From a virus: a stretch of 53,620 nt of DNA. This document shows, one piece after another, positions 8,418 to 14,233 of this stretch; within the stretch, counting starts at the first letter, position 1; every line of letters begins with the position of its first letter. A program made the translations under genes and the position numbers. The stretch lies in the IMG/VR virus record IMGVR_UViG_3300045953_000088, positions 1 through 53,620 of that record; one strand, given 5' to 3'. The notes beneath the pieces were generated by a model that saw nothing but the letters and a program-made list of their open reading frames with translations, was not told the origin of the DNA and did no database searches.

Positions 8418-9272
8418 TTACTTTTTCGATCGGAGCACGCGATATGAAGTCGGCTTGGCCACGTAGCCTTCGCGGTGCGTTTCGTAATATGTGACCAAGC
8501 CGCCCACGTAAGTCCCGAGTTCGGCGTCGCCAAGCGACGCGATGATTTCGGCCTTCAAGTCTTGCTCGCGTTTCTCCGCGTCCTTGCGAACATCGATTGC
8601 CTCAATCCATGCGCGAACGGTTTCGCCATCGATCTGAGTCTCTTTGGCTGGCACGCGGCGTAGGCGCTTCGCGACGTCGAGCGTCGGCTTGCTCCAATCG
8701 GGCGGAGTGTCGGTGACGATGCAGCGTTCCCAAAAATCAATGATCTTTTCCATGATGGCGTCGATAAGCACCTGGTCGCGTTCGACACGGTAGATAAGGA
8801 ATCCCTTCGGCGGACAGAGGGCGGCAAGGTAGGCGTGATCGAGCGTCGGATCGCACGCCATTTGATGCTGAAGCTGGACGGTGAACCGCTCTGGAAACTC
8901 TTCATCCGTCCAGAAGTCGTGACGTAGCGGCGAAACGATGCCCGAGCTTTTTGCGTCCACGTTGACGCGAACGCCGTTGATACCGAGCACGGCATCCAGG
9001 TTGGCGGCGATGAACTTCACATGAGGGTGAGGAACGAAAACGCTTCGCTCAATCGACGAGGCGTTGAGCCGGTCGGCAGCCCAATCAATTACCACACGCT
9101 CAAGACGATCGCCCGCATCCGTAGCGTCGTTGCCGCCAAAGTTCTCAACGCGGCCAGTTTTTTCGCACCAAATGTCGTAGGACGTGCGGTACGGATCGAT
9201 TTCGCAGACCGCTGCCGCGTCGGAAGCTCCAACGTACCCTTTGCGTTCAGTTATTTGTTGCTGGGTGAGCAT
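8418..9272 (-). CDS. YqaJ/lambda-exonuclease family recombination nuclease
   Basis: 284 aa from ATG 9272 (AGGGGAAA upstream). It has the YqaJ-family layout: YVGASDAAAVCEIDPYRTSY near the N-terminus, DAGDRLERVVIDW, then LDAVLGINGVRVNVDAKSS (catalytic D...DxK) and FTVQLQHQMACD. Predicted role: 5'-3' resection of double-stranded DNA ends for annealing-type recombination with the next gene's product. It starts 26 bp inside the end of the preceding small gene, indicating coupled translation. Confidence 0.88.
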   Translation of the reverse strand: MLTQQQITERKGYVGASDAAAVCEIDPYRTSYDIWCEKTGRVENFGGNDATDAGDRLERVVIDWAADRLNASSIERSVFVPHPHVKFIAANLDAVLGINGVRVNVDAKSSGIVSPLRHDFWTDEEFPERFTVQLQHQMACDPTLDHAYLAALCPPKGFLIYRVERDQVLIDAIMEKIIDFWERCIVTDTPPDWSKPTLDVAKRLRRVPAKETQIDGETVRAWIEAIDVRKDAEKREQDLKAEIIASLGDAELGTYVGGLVTYYETHREGYVAKPTSYRVLRSKK

Positions 9273-9462
9273 CCGCTTTCCCCTTGTAAATAGCCAGCGC
9301 CACGCGCGCATTCGATTTCAACATGGATTCACAATCGCTCGCGATCACTTGCTCCAGGGACCGCACGAGAAACGACCTATGGCGTCGTCGGCGATTTTGA
9401 TGATGGTCATCGATGAACCCTCGTGCCGCTTCCGCCACACTCGACGCACCGCCAGTTTTCAT
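9247..9462 (-). CDS. Small hypothetical protein upstream of the exonuclease
   Basis: 71 aa if started at ATG 9462; a later GTG is also possible. The start lies 56 bp inside the previous gene and the end overlaps the exonuclease start. The product is basic in the middle (a short Arg run after DDHHQN) and helical afterwards. No family recognised. Start uncertain. Confidence 0.4.
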   Translation of the reverse strand: MKTGGASSVAEAARGFIDDHHQNRRRRHRSFLVRSLEQVIASDCESMLKSNARVALAIYKGKADAHPATNN

Positions 9463-9760
9463 CACCGCCAACGCCAAGACACGCTGGGCAATCGTCTGCG
9501 AACCGTCGCAAAATCTCATCGCGGATCATCGAGGTAATTTTTTTCTGCTGGTTTCGGTTCACGACGATTGCCTGGCGAACCTCATTCTTCGAGGACATTT
9601 CCAAGTCGCTCAACAACTCAGACAGCGTTTTTGTCGAGAGGCTCATTTGAAAGTCCAATTGTTTCGATAACCAGGGAGGGCCCCGAATCACAATCGCTCG
9701 AACAAGCGCGGCCAGAACACCCAACAGCGCACACGCACATAATGTGTTGATGACTTCCAT
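9407..9760 (-). CDS. Membrane-anchored protein with DnaJ-like cysteine motif
   Basis: 117 aa from ATG 9760 with a GGAGG site eight bases upstream. One hydrophobic helix (about residues 4-24, including CACALLGVLAALVRAIVI) is followed by a charged helical region and a C-terminal pair of cysteine knuckles, CPACLGVG and CVECGGSG, like half of a DnaJ zinc-finger domain. The frame stays open upstream to 9991, but that extension arises from a 23-bp duplication (see 9872-9917) and has no good start. Function unknown. Confidence 0.6.
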   Translation of the reverse strand: MEVINTLCACALLGVLAALVRAIVIRGPPWLSKQLDFQMSLSTKTLSELLSDLEMSSKNEVRQAIVVNRNQQKKITSMIRDEILRRFADDCPACLGVGGDENWRCVECGGSGTRVHR

Positions 9761-10069
9761 GCAAAGGCCCTCCATAGCCTCAACTCGATCAAACTGCGCG
9801 AGCTCTTTTTGGAACGCGCCACCTTTGTAGGTAGTGATTTGACTCCAAGAGCCGACGCAGACACTTCGGAGCACAACGCGCTCGGCAACGATTGCACAAC
9901 GCGCTCGGCAACGATTGTCCGAAGCCTCAAACATCATCACCGCGGCCCACTTTCCTATTTGCTTCAATTCGGCGTTGGTGAGTGATTGCAATCCTTCCGG
10001 AACTTAATTTTCAACGCACAAGAGCATGTTGGTTATCTGCTCAAGCAAATCAGTTCTGGTAACTGGCAT
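9761..10069 (-). pseudogene. Small early gene apparently broken by an in-frame stop and a 23-bp duplication
   Basis: ATG 10069 has an excellent ribosome-binding site (GGGGAGG) and opens MPVTRTDLLEQITNMLLCVEN, then meets TAA at 10006-10004. The same frame continues sensibly afterwards (LQSLTNAELKQIGKWAAVMM) until a 23-bp tandem duplication shifts it into the frame of the next gene. Collapsing the duplication would end the frame about 80 bp later at a TGA before the next gene's own ribosome-binding site. Either the gene is decayed, or translation restarts at TTG 9991. Function unknown. Confidence 0.5.
9872..9917 (-). repeat. 23-bp perfect tandem duplication
   Basis: Two adjacent identical 23-bp copies, 9872-9894 and 9895-9917. 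The unit is not a multiple of three, so gain or loss of one copy changes the reading frame between the small upstream gene and the membrane-anchored gene. Confidence 0.95.
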
Positions 10070-10088
10070 GGTCAACCTCCCCAACGAA

Positions 10089-10145
10089 TCATCCGGCTCC
10101 ATTTTCTCCGACGTCCTGCCAGTCGCTCCAATCGTCGTCCTTCAT
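10089..10145 (-). CDS. 18-aa micro-ORF in the early operon
   Basis: ATG 10145 overlaps the stop of the previous gene as ATGA and reads MKDDDWSDWQDVGENGAG before TGA. Its only support is the repeated ATGA-overlap pattern of this stretch. It may be a coupling peptide rather than a functional protein. Confidence 0.25.
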   Translation of the reverse strand: MKDDDWSDWQDVGENGAG

Positions 10146-10354
10146 GACTTCTTCGCCTCCATCGATTCCAGCATCCGAGCCGCCGTTTCAGCAGCTTCCT
10201 CGGCGGCGCGAACCAGGCAACGTTTGATGACGTTCAAAATCACCGGGAAGTCAGCTTGCACAAGCTCCTCGATGTTCAACCTGATGATTCGCCACTTGCG
10301 GCTTTCCGCGTCGAAGCGAACAGTGAACGGCCTGTGCGTCCCTGATTTCTTCAT
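10142..10354 (-). CDS. Small hypothetical protein
   Basis: 70 aa from ATG 10354, which overlaps the stop of the preceding 37-codon gene as ATGA. The N-terminal half is basic and beta-like (FTVRFDAESRKWRIIRL); the C-terminal half is an Ala/Glu-rich helix. No family recognised. An in-frame GTG at 10396 is possible but the overlap argues for 10354. Confidence 0.55.
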   Translation of the reverse strand: MKKSGTHRPFTVRFDAESRKWRIIRLNIEELVQADFPVILNVIKRCLVRAAEEAAETAARMLESMEAKKS

Positions 10355-10464
10355 GCCGTCGCCATTGTTTGAAAGCCCCATCCTGGGGCGGTCCACATTC
10401 CTTGCTGAAGCGCGGCCGCGTCAATGTGGCCTTCCCTGCTTAGCGCTTCCGTTGCGTGGTTCAT
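10351..10464 (-). CDS. 37-aa hypothetical protein
   Basis: ATG 10464 overlaps the stop of the upstream gene as ATGA, and its own stop overlaps the next ATG the same way. This double coupling is the main evidence that it is translated. No domain or hydrophobic segment is evident. Confidence 0.45.
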   Translation of the reverse strand: MNHATEALSREGHIDAAALQQGMWTAPGWGFQTMATA

Positions 10465-10811
10465 GCCGGTTCCCAAGTAACCATTCGAGTTCCCTTGACG
10501 GTGCACTTGCGGATCGGGCCTTGCTTGACGCGGCCCTCGTTTTTCAAACCGGACAGCCGGCGCATCAACTCCGTGCTGTCGGAAAGCTGCACGGCCTCTT
10601 CCGCCGTCGTCAATTTCCAAAGCTCCTGGAAGGTCTTGCCAGGACATCGCTTGACGAGGGCGAAGGCGATGTCCGCATGAACGGACAGTTTGCCGGTTCG
10701 CTTGTGCCTTTCGCCAGCTTCGCGAGAAGTTTCGGGATCGGCAGGGCTGGACAGACGCTCGCCATAAGCGTTGATGCCGGAGCCGAACAGATTTTGTTGT
10801 TTAGCGGTCAT
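10461..10811 (-). CDS. Small winged-helix-like early protein
   Basis: 116 aa from ATG 10811 with GGTGAGA upstream. The first third reads SSPADPETSREAGERHKRTG, reminiscent of phage proteins with a DPxTSREAA motif. The remainder (ALVKRCPGKTFQELWKLT, then ELMRRLSGLKNEGRVKQGP) reads like a winged helix with a basic wing (CTVKGTRMVTW). Probably a DNA-binding regulator or replication accessory. It starts 12 bp after the tRNA-like element. Confidence 0.6.
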   Translation of the reverse strand: MTAKQQNLFGSGINAYGERLSSPADPETSREAGERHKRTGKLSVHADIAFALVKRCPGKTFQELWKLTTAEEAVQLSDSTELMRRLSGLKNEGRVKQGPIRKCTVKGTRMVTWEPA

Positions 10812-10823
10812 GTTCTCACCAAT

Positions 10824-10935
10824 CGGATGCCTGAGATTCGAACTCAGATTCCCCTCTGGACTGACGCGGTTTGCCACATTCTTCGAGAATTGGCCACCTT
10901 GAGGTCCAGAGGGTGCGTCCTTTCGCCTGCACCCG
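10824..10935 (-). ncRNA. tRNA-like structured element (canonical T arm and acceptor, 10-bp helix in place of the anticodon arm)
   Basis: On the - strand the 3' end has a T arm, CTGAG-TTCGAAT-CTCAG, with the invariant TTCRANY loop. It is flanked by GCATCCG, which pairs over seven positions (one G-U) with CGGGTGC at 10935-10929. Inside, a short D-like arm (GCG/CGC) is followed by a perfect 10-bp helix, CCCTCTGGAC/GTCCAGAGGG, enclosing about 42 nt with its own hairpin. No normal anticodon arm can be drawn. The topology recalls a tRNA-like domain (as in tmRNA) or a degenerate tRNA. It ends 12 bp before the next start codon. Confidence 0.5.
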
Positions 10936-10944
10936 TCCTTGCAT

Positions 10945-11634
10945 TTACGCAATCGTTGCAATTGGCATCCCCGCCGCTTTCATGTTCTCAATCCAGAGAT
11001 CAACCCATTCGAGGGCGAGTTTGGAAAACTGACTAGTTTCCGGCGTGTCGCCTTTTTTGATTGCCAGAAAGAAGCGTTCGGCTGGTCGCTCTTGGTTTGG
11101 CCGGAGCGATTCGAATGCGTTGAAATCACAGCCGCGCACGTTCGCGAGCGTGCCTACCAGACAAGCGCATTCGCCTTCGTAAGTCGAGCCGTCAACCCGG
11201 CCCTCGGCCAGAGCGGAACGAAGGCCAGGAACTTCTTTCGGCGCCGAGCAAAGGACCGCCCAAAGGTCATCACGAATTGGAGTGAGGCGGGCACCGTCGA
11301 GGCTGGCACCGTCGAGGCTGGCACCGTCGAGGCTGGCACCGTCGAGGCGGGCACCGTCGAGGCGGGCACCGTCGAGGCGGGCACCGTCGAGGCGGGCACC
11401 GTTGAGGCGGGCACCGTTGAGGCGGGCACCGAAGAGGCTGGCACCGTTGAGGCGGGCACCGTCGAGGCGGGCACCGTCGAGGCGGGCACCGTCGAGGCGG
11501 GCACCGTCGAGGCTGGCATAATTCAGGCACGTTTCCGCTTTGACAGCCTGTTGAACGGCGTCAATCAGCGACTCGGCCTCGCAAGCGAAAAGCACCTTGC
11601 CATCCAGCCAGCTTTTGATTTCAAATTTTTGCAT
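10945..11634 (-). CDS. Pentapeptide-repeat protein
   Basis: 229 aa from ATG 11634 (AAGGA upstream). After a short N-terminal region (KFEIKSWLDGKVLFACEAES), residues about 37-120 are a run of pentapeptide units, A(R/S)LDG or A(R/S)LNG, forming a predicted right-handed quadrilateral beta-helix. The C-terminal 110 residues are a separate domain (TPIRDDLWAVL, YEGECACLVGTLANV, WVDLWIENMKAAG). Pentapeptide proteins can mimic DNA (Qnr/MfpA bind gyrase), so an anti-topoisomerase or protective role is possible but unproven. Preceded by two palindromes that could regulate it. Confidence 0.85.
   Translation of the reverse strand: MQKFEIKSWLDGKVLFACEAESLIDAVQQAVKAETCLNYASLDGARLDGARLDGARLDGARLNGASLFGARLNGARLNGARLDGARLDGARLDGARLDGASLDGASLDGASLDGARLTPIRDDLWAVLCSAPKEVPGLRSALAEGRVDGSTYEGECACLVGTLANVRGCDFNAFESLRPNQERPAERFFLAIKKGDTPETSQFSKLALEWVDLWIENMKAAGMPIATIA
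11284..11520 (-). repeat. About sixteen 15-bp tandem repeats encoding the pentapeptide array
   Basis: The 15-bp unit (plus strand GAGGCGGGCACCGTC) recurs head to tail with very few changes (T/C variants; one GAAGAG unit). Identity at third codon positions points to recent slippage or unequal-crossover expansion rather than slow protein-level selection. Confidence 0.95.
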
Positions 11635-11727
11635 TTGGTCATCCTTTTTCTTGGGCAAGCGTCATGAGATTCCCGCGTGTCGTTCGGACACGTTATCAAT
11701 TCGACCCTTTAGACTTCAAGTTGTCAC

Positions 11728-11796
11728 TGTCACCAAAATGCGGTGACACCGGAAAAATGGCTACGAAGTCCACGTGTCACCAGCCGTTTGGTGACA
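11728..11796. promoter_or_regulatory. Two operator-like palindromes, TGTCACC-N7/8-GGTGACA
   Basis: Perfect 7-bp arms at 11728-11734/11742-11748 (7-bp spacer) and 11775-11781/11790-11796 (8-bp spacer), centres 47 bp apart, in the 164-bp gap upstream of the pentapeptide gene. An extra half site (TTGTCAC) abuts the first. Neither is followed by a T tract, so paired repressor operators fit better than terminators. Confidence 0.6.
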
Positions 11797-11798
11797 AC

Positions 11799-12134
11799 CT
11801 AAGCCCCCTTTTTCTTCCGGTATCCCCCCTTGTCGCTGACGATCTTGCCATCTTTCTTGAGTGACGACAGGGCAGTACGAACCTTCGAGTTCGACTTGAT
11901 CCCGGCGGCGGTGGCAATGGCCTTGGCAACCGCTGCCGGCTTGTCATGGTCTGGAACATGAGGCAGTAACAGGGCTTTGAGCATTTCGTCGGGCTTTCTT
12001 GGCTTACCAACCTTGATCCGGCACTCATTTCCACCTTCGGATTCGATGGTTACGACTTTCGCGGAGTCGCCTGGCCACAGTCGATTCACGTACCAGCGAA
12101 CAAATTCCTTCAATCTCTCAGTTCTCTCGTCCAT
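11799..12134 (-). CDS. Small early protein with winged-helix-like C-terminus
   Basis: 111 aa, ATG 12134. The N-terminus is helical (RTERLKEFVRWYVNRLWPGD), with a beta region (VVTIESEGGNECRIKV). The C-terminal half (AAVAKAIATAAGIKSNSKVR, then TALSSLKKDGKIVSDKGGYR) looks like a winged helix with a basic wing. Likely a DNA-binding early regulator or replication accessory protein. No specific family recognised. Confidence 0.6.
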   Translation of the reverse strand: MDERTERLKEFVRWYVNRLWPGDSAKVVTIESEGGNECRIKVGKPRKPDEMLKALLLPHVPDHDKPAAVAKAIATAAGIKSNSKVRTALSSLKKDGKIVSDKGGYRKKKGA

Positions 12135-12163
12135 CTACCGGCCATCCCTGGGCGAAAGTGGCC

Positions 12164-12316
12164 TTAGCTTTTGCGTCCCCAAATCACGTCAAGCATGTCC
12201 GGCAGCATGACGCAACCGAATATCGAGAACGCTGCAATCAGCACGGCATAGGCCGTCAGGGCAATCCGAATGCCGAGGAAGGCGCCGCGCTTCAGGTCCG
12301 TGATAAAGGCGTTCAT
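12164..12316 (-). CDS. 50-aa single-span membrane protein, first gene of the early operon
   Basis: ATG 12316. A charged N-terminus (MNAFITDLKRG) precedes one long hydrophobic helix (about residues 14-42) and a short polar tail ending WGRKS. It is the first coding sequence downstream of a TTGACA/ATAAGA promoter (12360-12388). A small inner-membrane protein expressed early or in lysogeny could act in superinfection exclusion, but nothing in the sequence proves this. Confidence 0.6.
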   Translation of the reverse strand: MNAFITDLKRGAFLGIRIALTAYAVLIAAFSIFGCVMLPDMLDVIWGRKS

Positions 12317-12359
12317 GATCGATCATTTTCTTTCGTTGACTATTCATCTCTGGATGGCA

Positions 12360-12388
12360 TCTTATTCGTGTGGACGACCACATGTCAA
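12360..12388 (-). promoter_or_regulatory. Sigma70-type early promoter with a palindromic operator filling its spacer
   Basis: TTGACA (12388-12383), 17-bp spacer, ATAAGA (12365-12360), reading into the leftward early operon. The spacer contains the palindrome TGTGG-ACGA-CCACA (12369-12382), and a further GTGG half site lies beside the -35. This is where a repressor would block RNA polymerase. The surrounding 164-bp gap is AT-rich and separates divergent genes. Confidence 0.7.
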
Positions 12389-12480
12389 CCACAAATATAC
12401 GAAATATTCAAAAAAAATCCGATTGTGGAACCCAATAGCCGAATATAGAATGACTTGCGTGATACCACGCGGAGGAAACG

Positions 12481-12705
12481 ATGTCTACAATTGCGGTCAT
12501 GGGACGAAAACGCGAAACGAACCAGGCCAAAGCTGACCGCCACAAGCCCCGCAAGATGGTAGCCATCCGGAAGCAGTATCACCATTTGGCCGAGCAACTT
12601 GCCGTTCGCCTCGGCTGCAGCGACTTGACCGAGCTGGCGAATATTGCGTTGCGTGAGCTTTTGGAGAAGCACGAGCTTTGGCCGCCTCCAAAAGAGCAGC
12701 CATGA
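12481..12705 (+). CDS. Ribbon-helix-helix-like small regulator
   Basis: 74 aa, ATG 12481 behind a very strong GGAGGAAACG site. A basic N-terminus (MGRKRETNQAKADRHKPRK) leads to MVAIRKQYHHLAEQLAVRLG and then LTELANIALRELLEKHELWP. This is the beta-helix-helix arrangement of RHH proteins, with a C-terminus I associate with planctomycete RHH-like proteins. It is divergent from the early operon and so is a candidate for binding the palindrome at 12369-12382. Its stop overlaps the next start. Confidence 0.6.
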   Translation: MSTIAVMGRKRETNQAKADRHKPRKMVAIRKQYHHLAEQLAVRLGCSDLTELANIALRELLEKHELWPPPKEQP

Positions 12706-13145
12706 GCCGGTGTATTGTTGCCATTGCGATCGCCCTCTTCTTCATTTCTCACCTCGCCGCACAGCCGACTCCCGAAGCGGACAAGGCCATCAAAGACGCC
12801 ATTGCCACGCTGAAAAAGAAACAGGCCACCACAAAGAACCAGAACGAGAAAGTCAAACTTGGCAAGGCTATCGCGGCCCTTGAGGCAACGCTGAACCCGC
12901 CGATCGTCGCGGACGCCAGCAAAGTTACACGGGCGAATTACGACAAGATCCTCGTCAACATGACATTGAACGACGTTCAGGATCTGCTCGGCCTTGGCAA
13001 AGAACTTCGCCGCGGAGGCGGTCGCATGTCGATGCGATGGACTGGGGAGAAGGTTGCTGGAAAACGAGCGATAGAAATCGAGATTGAATTTGATGCGCGA
13101 GCCGGTTTTGTGGAACAGGTCTTGAGCAAACGTATTGACGATTAG
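12702..13145 (+). CDS. Secreted protein with BamE/SmpA-like (DUF3862-like) domain
   Basis: 147 aa, ATG 12702 overlapping the upstream stop (ATGA). Signal peptide CIVAIAIALFFISHLAA (about residues 4-20), then a Lys/Ala-rich helical segment. The C-terminal domain is ANYDKILVNMTLNDVQDLLG, followed by a Gly-rich turn and short strands (MSMRWTGEKVAGKRAIEIEI). The 'MTLNDVQDLLG' pattern is typical of SmpA/OmlA (BamE)-like folds in envelope proteins. Expressed rightward with the RHH-like gene, away from lytic genes, so possibly a lysogenic-conversion gene. Confidence 0.6.
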   Translation: MSRCIVAIAIALFFISHLAAQPTPEADKAIKDAIATLKKKQATTKNQNEKVKLGKAIAALEATLNPPIVADASKVTRANYDKILVNMTLNDVQDLLGLGKELRRGGGRMSMRWTGEKVAGKRAIEIEIEFDARAGFVEQVLSKRIDD

Positions 13146-13165
13146 CATCGTTGCACCTTGAAGTC

Positions 13166-13186
13166 AAAAAGGCGCATCCTTGCGCC
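13166..13186 (-). terminator. Rho-independent terminator of the integration module
   Basis: On the - strand a perfect GGCGCA/TGCGCC stem with AGGA loop is followed immediately by TTTTT. It lies 61 bp past the excisionase-like gene and ends the integrase-wHTH-excisionase transcript. Confidence 0.75.
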
Positions 13187-13246
13187 AGCGTCCCTACTGC
13201 GGTCCCTCTTGCGGCCATGCCAACGGCCCGCGTCCTTATTGCTGGC

Positions 13247-13522
13247 CTACTTCCTGATTCCGACTTCACGCAACACTCGATCAACTTCGGTGTCTCGTGC
13301 TCGCTTCTCTGATTTTGATTGAACGACCTGGCCTCTCGTGGCCTGGTGCTGTTCCACCTGGGCAAGCACATCCTCACGCGAGACGAATCTTTTCCATCCA
13401 ACGCGCCAGCCGGCGATCTTGCCAATTTTGATCCATCGGCGAATGGTGCCGCTCGAGAGATTGATGAGGCGTCCAGCTTCCTTCAAGCCGATTGCATCGG
13501 CTGGCAAGTCCGTTTTGCTCAT
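13247..13522 (-). CDS. Excisionase-like helix-turn-helix protein
   Basis: 91 aa, ATG 13522. ADAIGLKEAGRLINLSSGTI then RRWIKIGKIAGWRVGWKRF is the HTH_17/MerR-type winged helix of excisionases and DNA-binding adaptors: helix-turn-helix, then a short wing carrying WRVG...FVSREDV. The C-terminal third is charged and helical. It is last of three genes downstream of the integrase, consistent with a recombination directionality factor. Confidence 0.72.
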   Translation of the reverse strand: MSKTDLPADAIGLKEAGRLINLSSGTIRRWIKIGKIAGWRVGWKRFVSREDVLAQVEQHQATRGQVVQSKSEKRARDTEVDRVLREVGIRK

Positions 13523-13577
13523 GCACTAGTTTTCGCAGATTTGCGAATTTGAGAAAGGCCCTTGGCGCCTGCCCTGC

Positions 13578-14033
13578 TCAGGACGCGTTTGCCCTGGAAT
13601 GCCCTGATTCGGGCGTGGGCGGGAGTTCGTAGCCGTAGCCATCGTCGCCTTTTTTCAGCGTGCCGTTTGCGACCATCTCTGCCAGTACACCGCGGAGATT
13701 TCCGTCCGCTCGTTTCTTGCCGATCCGAATGGCAATCCAGTGAGCTTTGCGCGCTGGCTGATTGGCGAGCGCGGCCACGATTTTTTTCATTTGTGGCGTG
13801 AGGCGTATTGACGGAGATTCATCGGCAACTTTCGCGAGAAATTTCTCGAGTGCATCAGCGTTCGCCGTCCACGGCTCGCAACTGGCGATGGTGATTACCA
13901 CCTGCATGCCGTGTTCTGGCGATTTAGCAGACGCGACGATTTCGCCAGGCTCGGTTGGCGCGAGAACACCAAGATCGATGAGTTTGGAAAGGATGGAGTG
14001 AGCACGAGAGGACGCAAAAGAATAAAGAGACAT
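13578..14033 (-). CDS. Hypothetical protein with C-terminal winged-helix-like domain
   Basis: 151 aa from ATG 14033. The ribosome-binding site is weak. The N-terminal half has SRAHSILSKLIDLGVLAPTE and a beta-rich part; the C-terminal half (LTPQMKKIVAALANQPARKA, then GNLRGVLAEMVANGTLKKGD) looks like a winged helix. It lies between the integrase and excisionase-like genes. A regulator of integration or lysogeny is plausible but not shown. Confidence 0.55.
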   Translation of the reverse strand: MSLYSFASSRAHSILSKLIDLGVLAPTEPGEIVASAKSPEHGMQVVITIASCEPWTANADALEKFLAKVADESPSIRLTPQMKKIVAALANQPARKAHWIAIRIGKKRADGNLRGVLAEMVANGTLKKGDDGYGYELPPTPESGHSRANAS

Positions 14034-14233
14034 TGCGCACACCGTAACTGGACGCACACCCTGGATTCACTACAGGGTATGCGTTGAACTGGCCCCCGAT
14101 GCTCATGCGTGGGTTAGCCTGTGGTTCTACTGGTGCGACGCCCTCAGCGTCAGCTGGAGATGTGCTCCGTGCTTAGGACGTAAAAGGGATTTTGCCACGG
14201 CTCGCATTTGAATGCAAACTCCGTTGCAAAAAA

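Noticed and set aside
10824-10920. Selenocysteine or serine tRNA with long variable arm
   Set aside because: TCA and CGA triplets fall in possible loops, but no 5-bp stem with a 7-nt anticodon loop and U33 can be formed, and the perfect 10-bp helix competes with any such arm.
11284-11520. CRISPR-like array
   Set aside because: The repeats are contiguous 15-bp units with no unique spacers and lie within a coding frame. No other repeat-spacer array was seen.
11154-11530. Alternative frames through the 15-bp repeats giving Pro/Arg/Cys or Ala/Ser/Thr repeats
   Set aside because: All frames of a 15-bp repeat are open; only the pentapeptide frame has flanking non-repeat domains, a start signal and a known fold.
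12579-13148. A 189-codon - strand frame opposite the two + strand genes
   Set aside because: The + strand reading has a strong GGAGG site, an ATGA overlap, a signal peptide and a BamE-like domain; the - strand reading has none of these.
13182-13262. Cys-rich + strand micro-ORF (TTG start, RPYCGPSCGHANG-like peptide) between converging genes
   Set aside because: It overlaps a convincing - strand terminator, uses a TTG start and has no + strand promoter; the motif could be chance.
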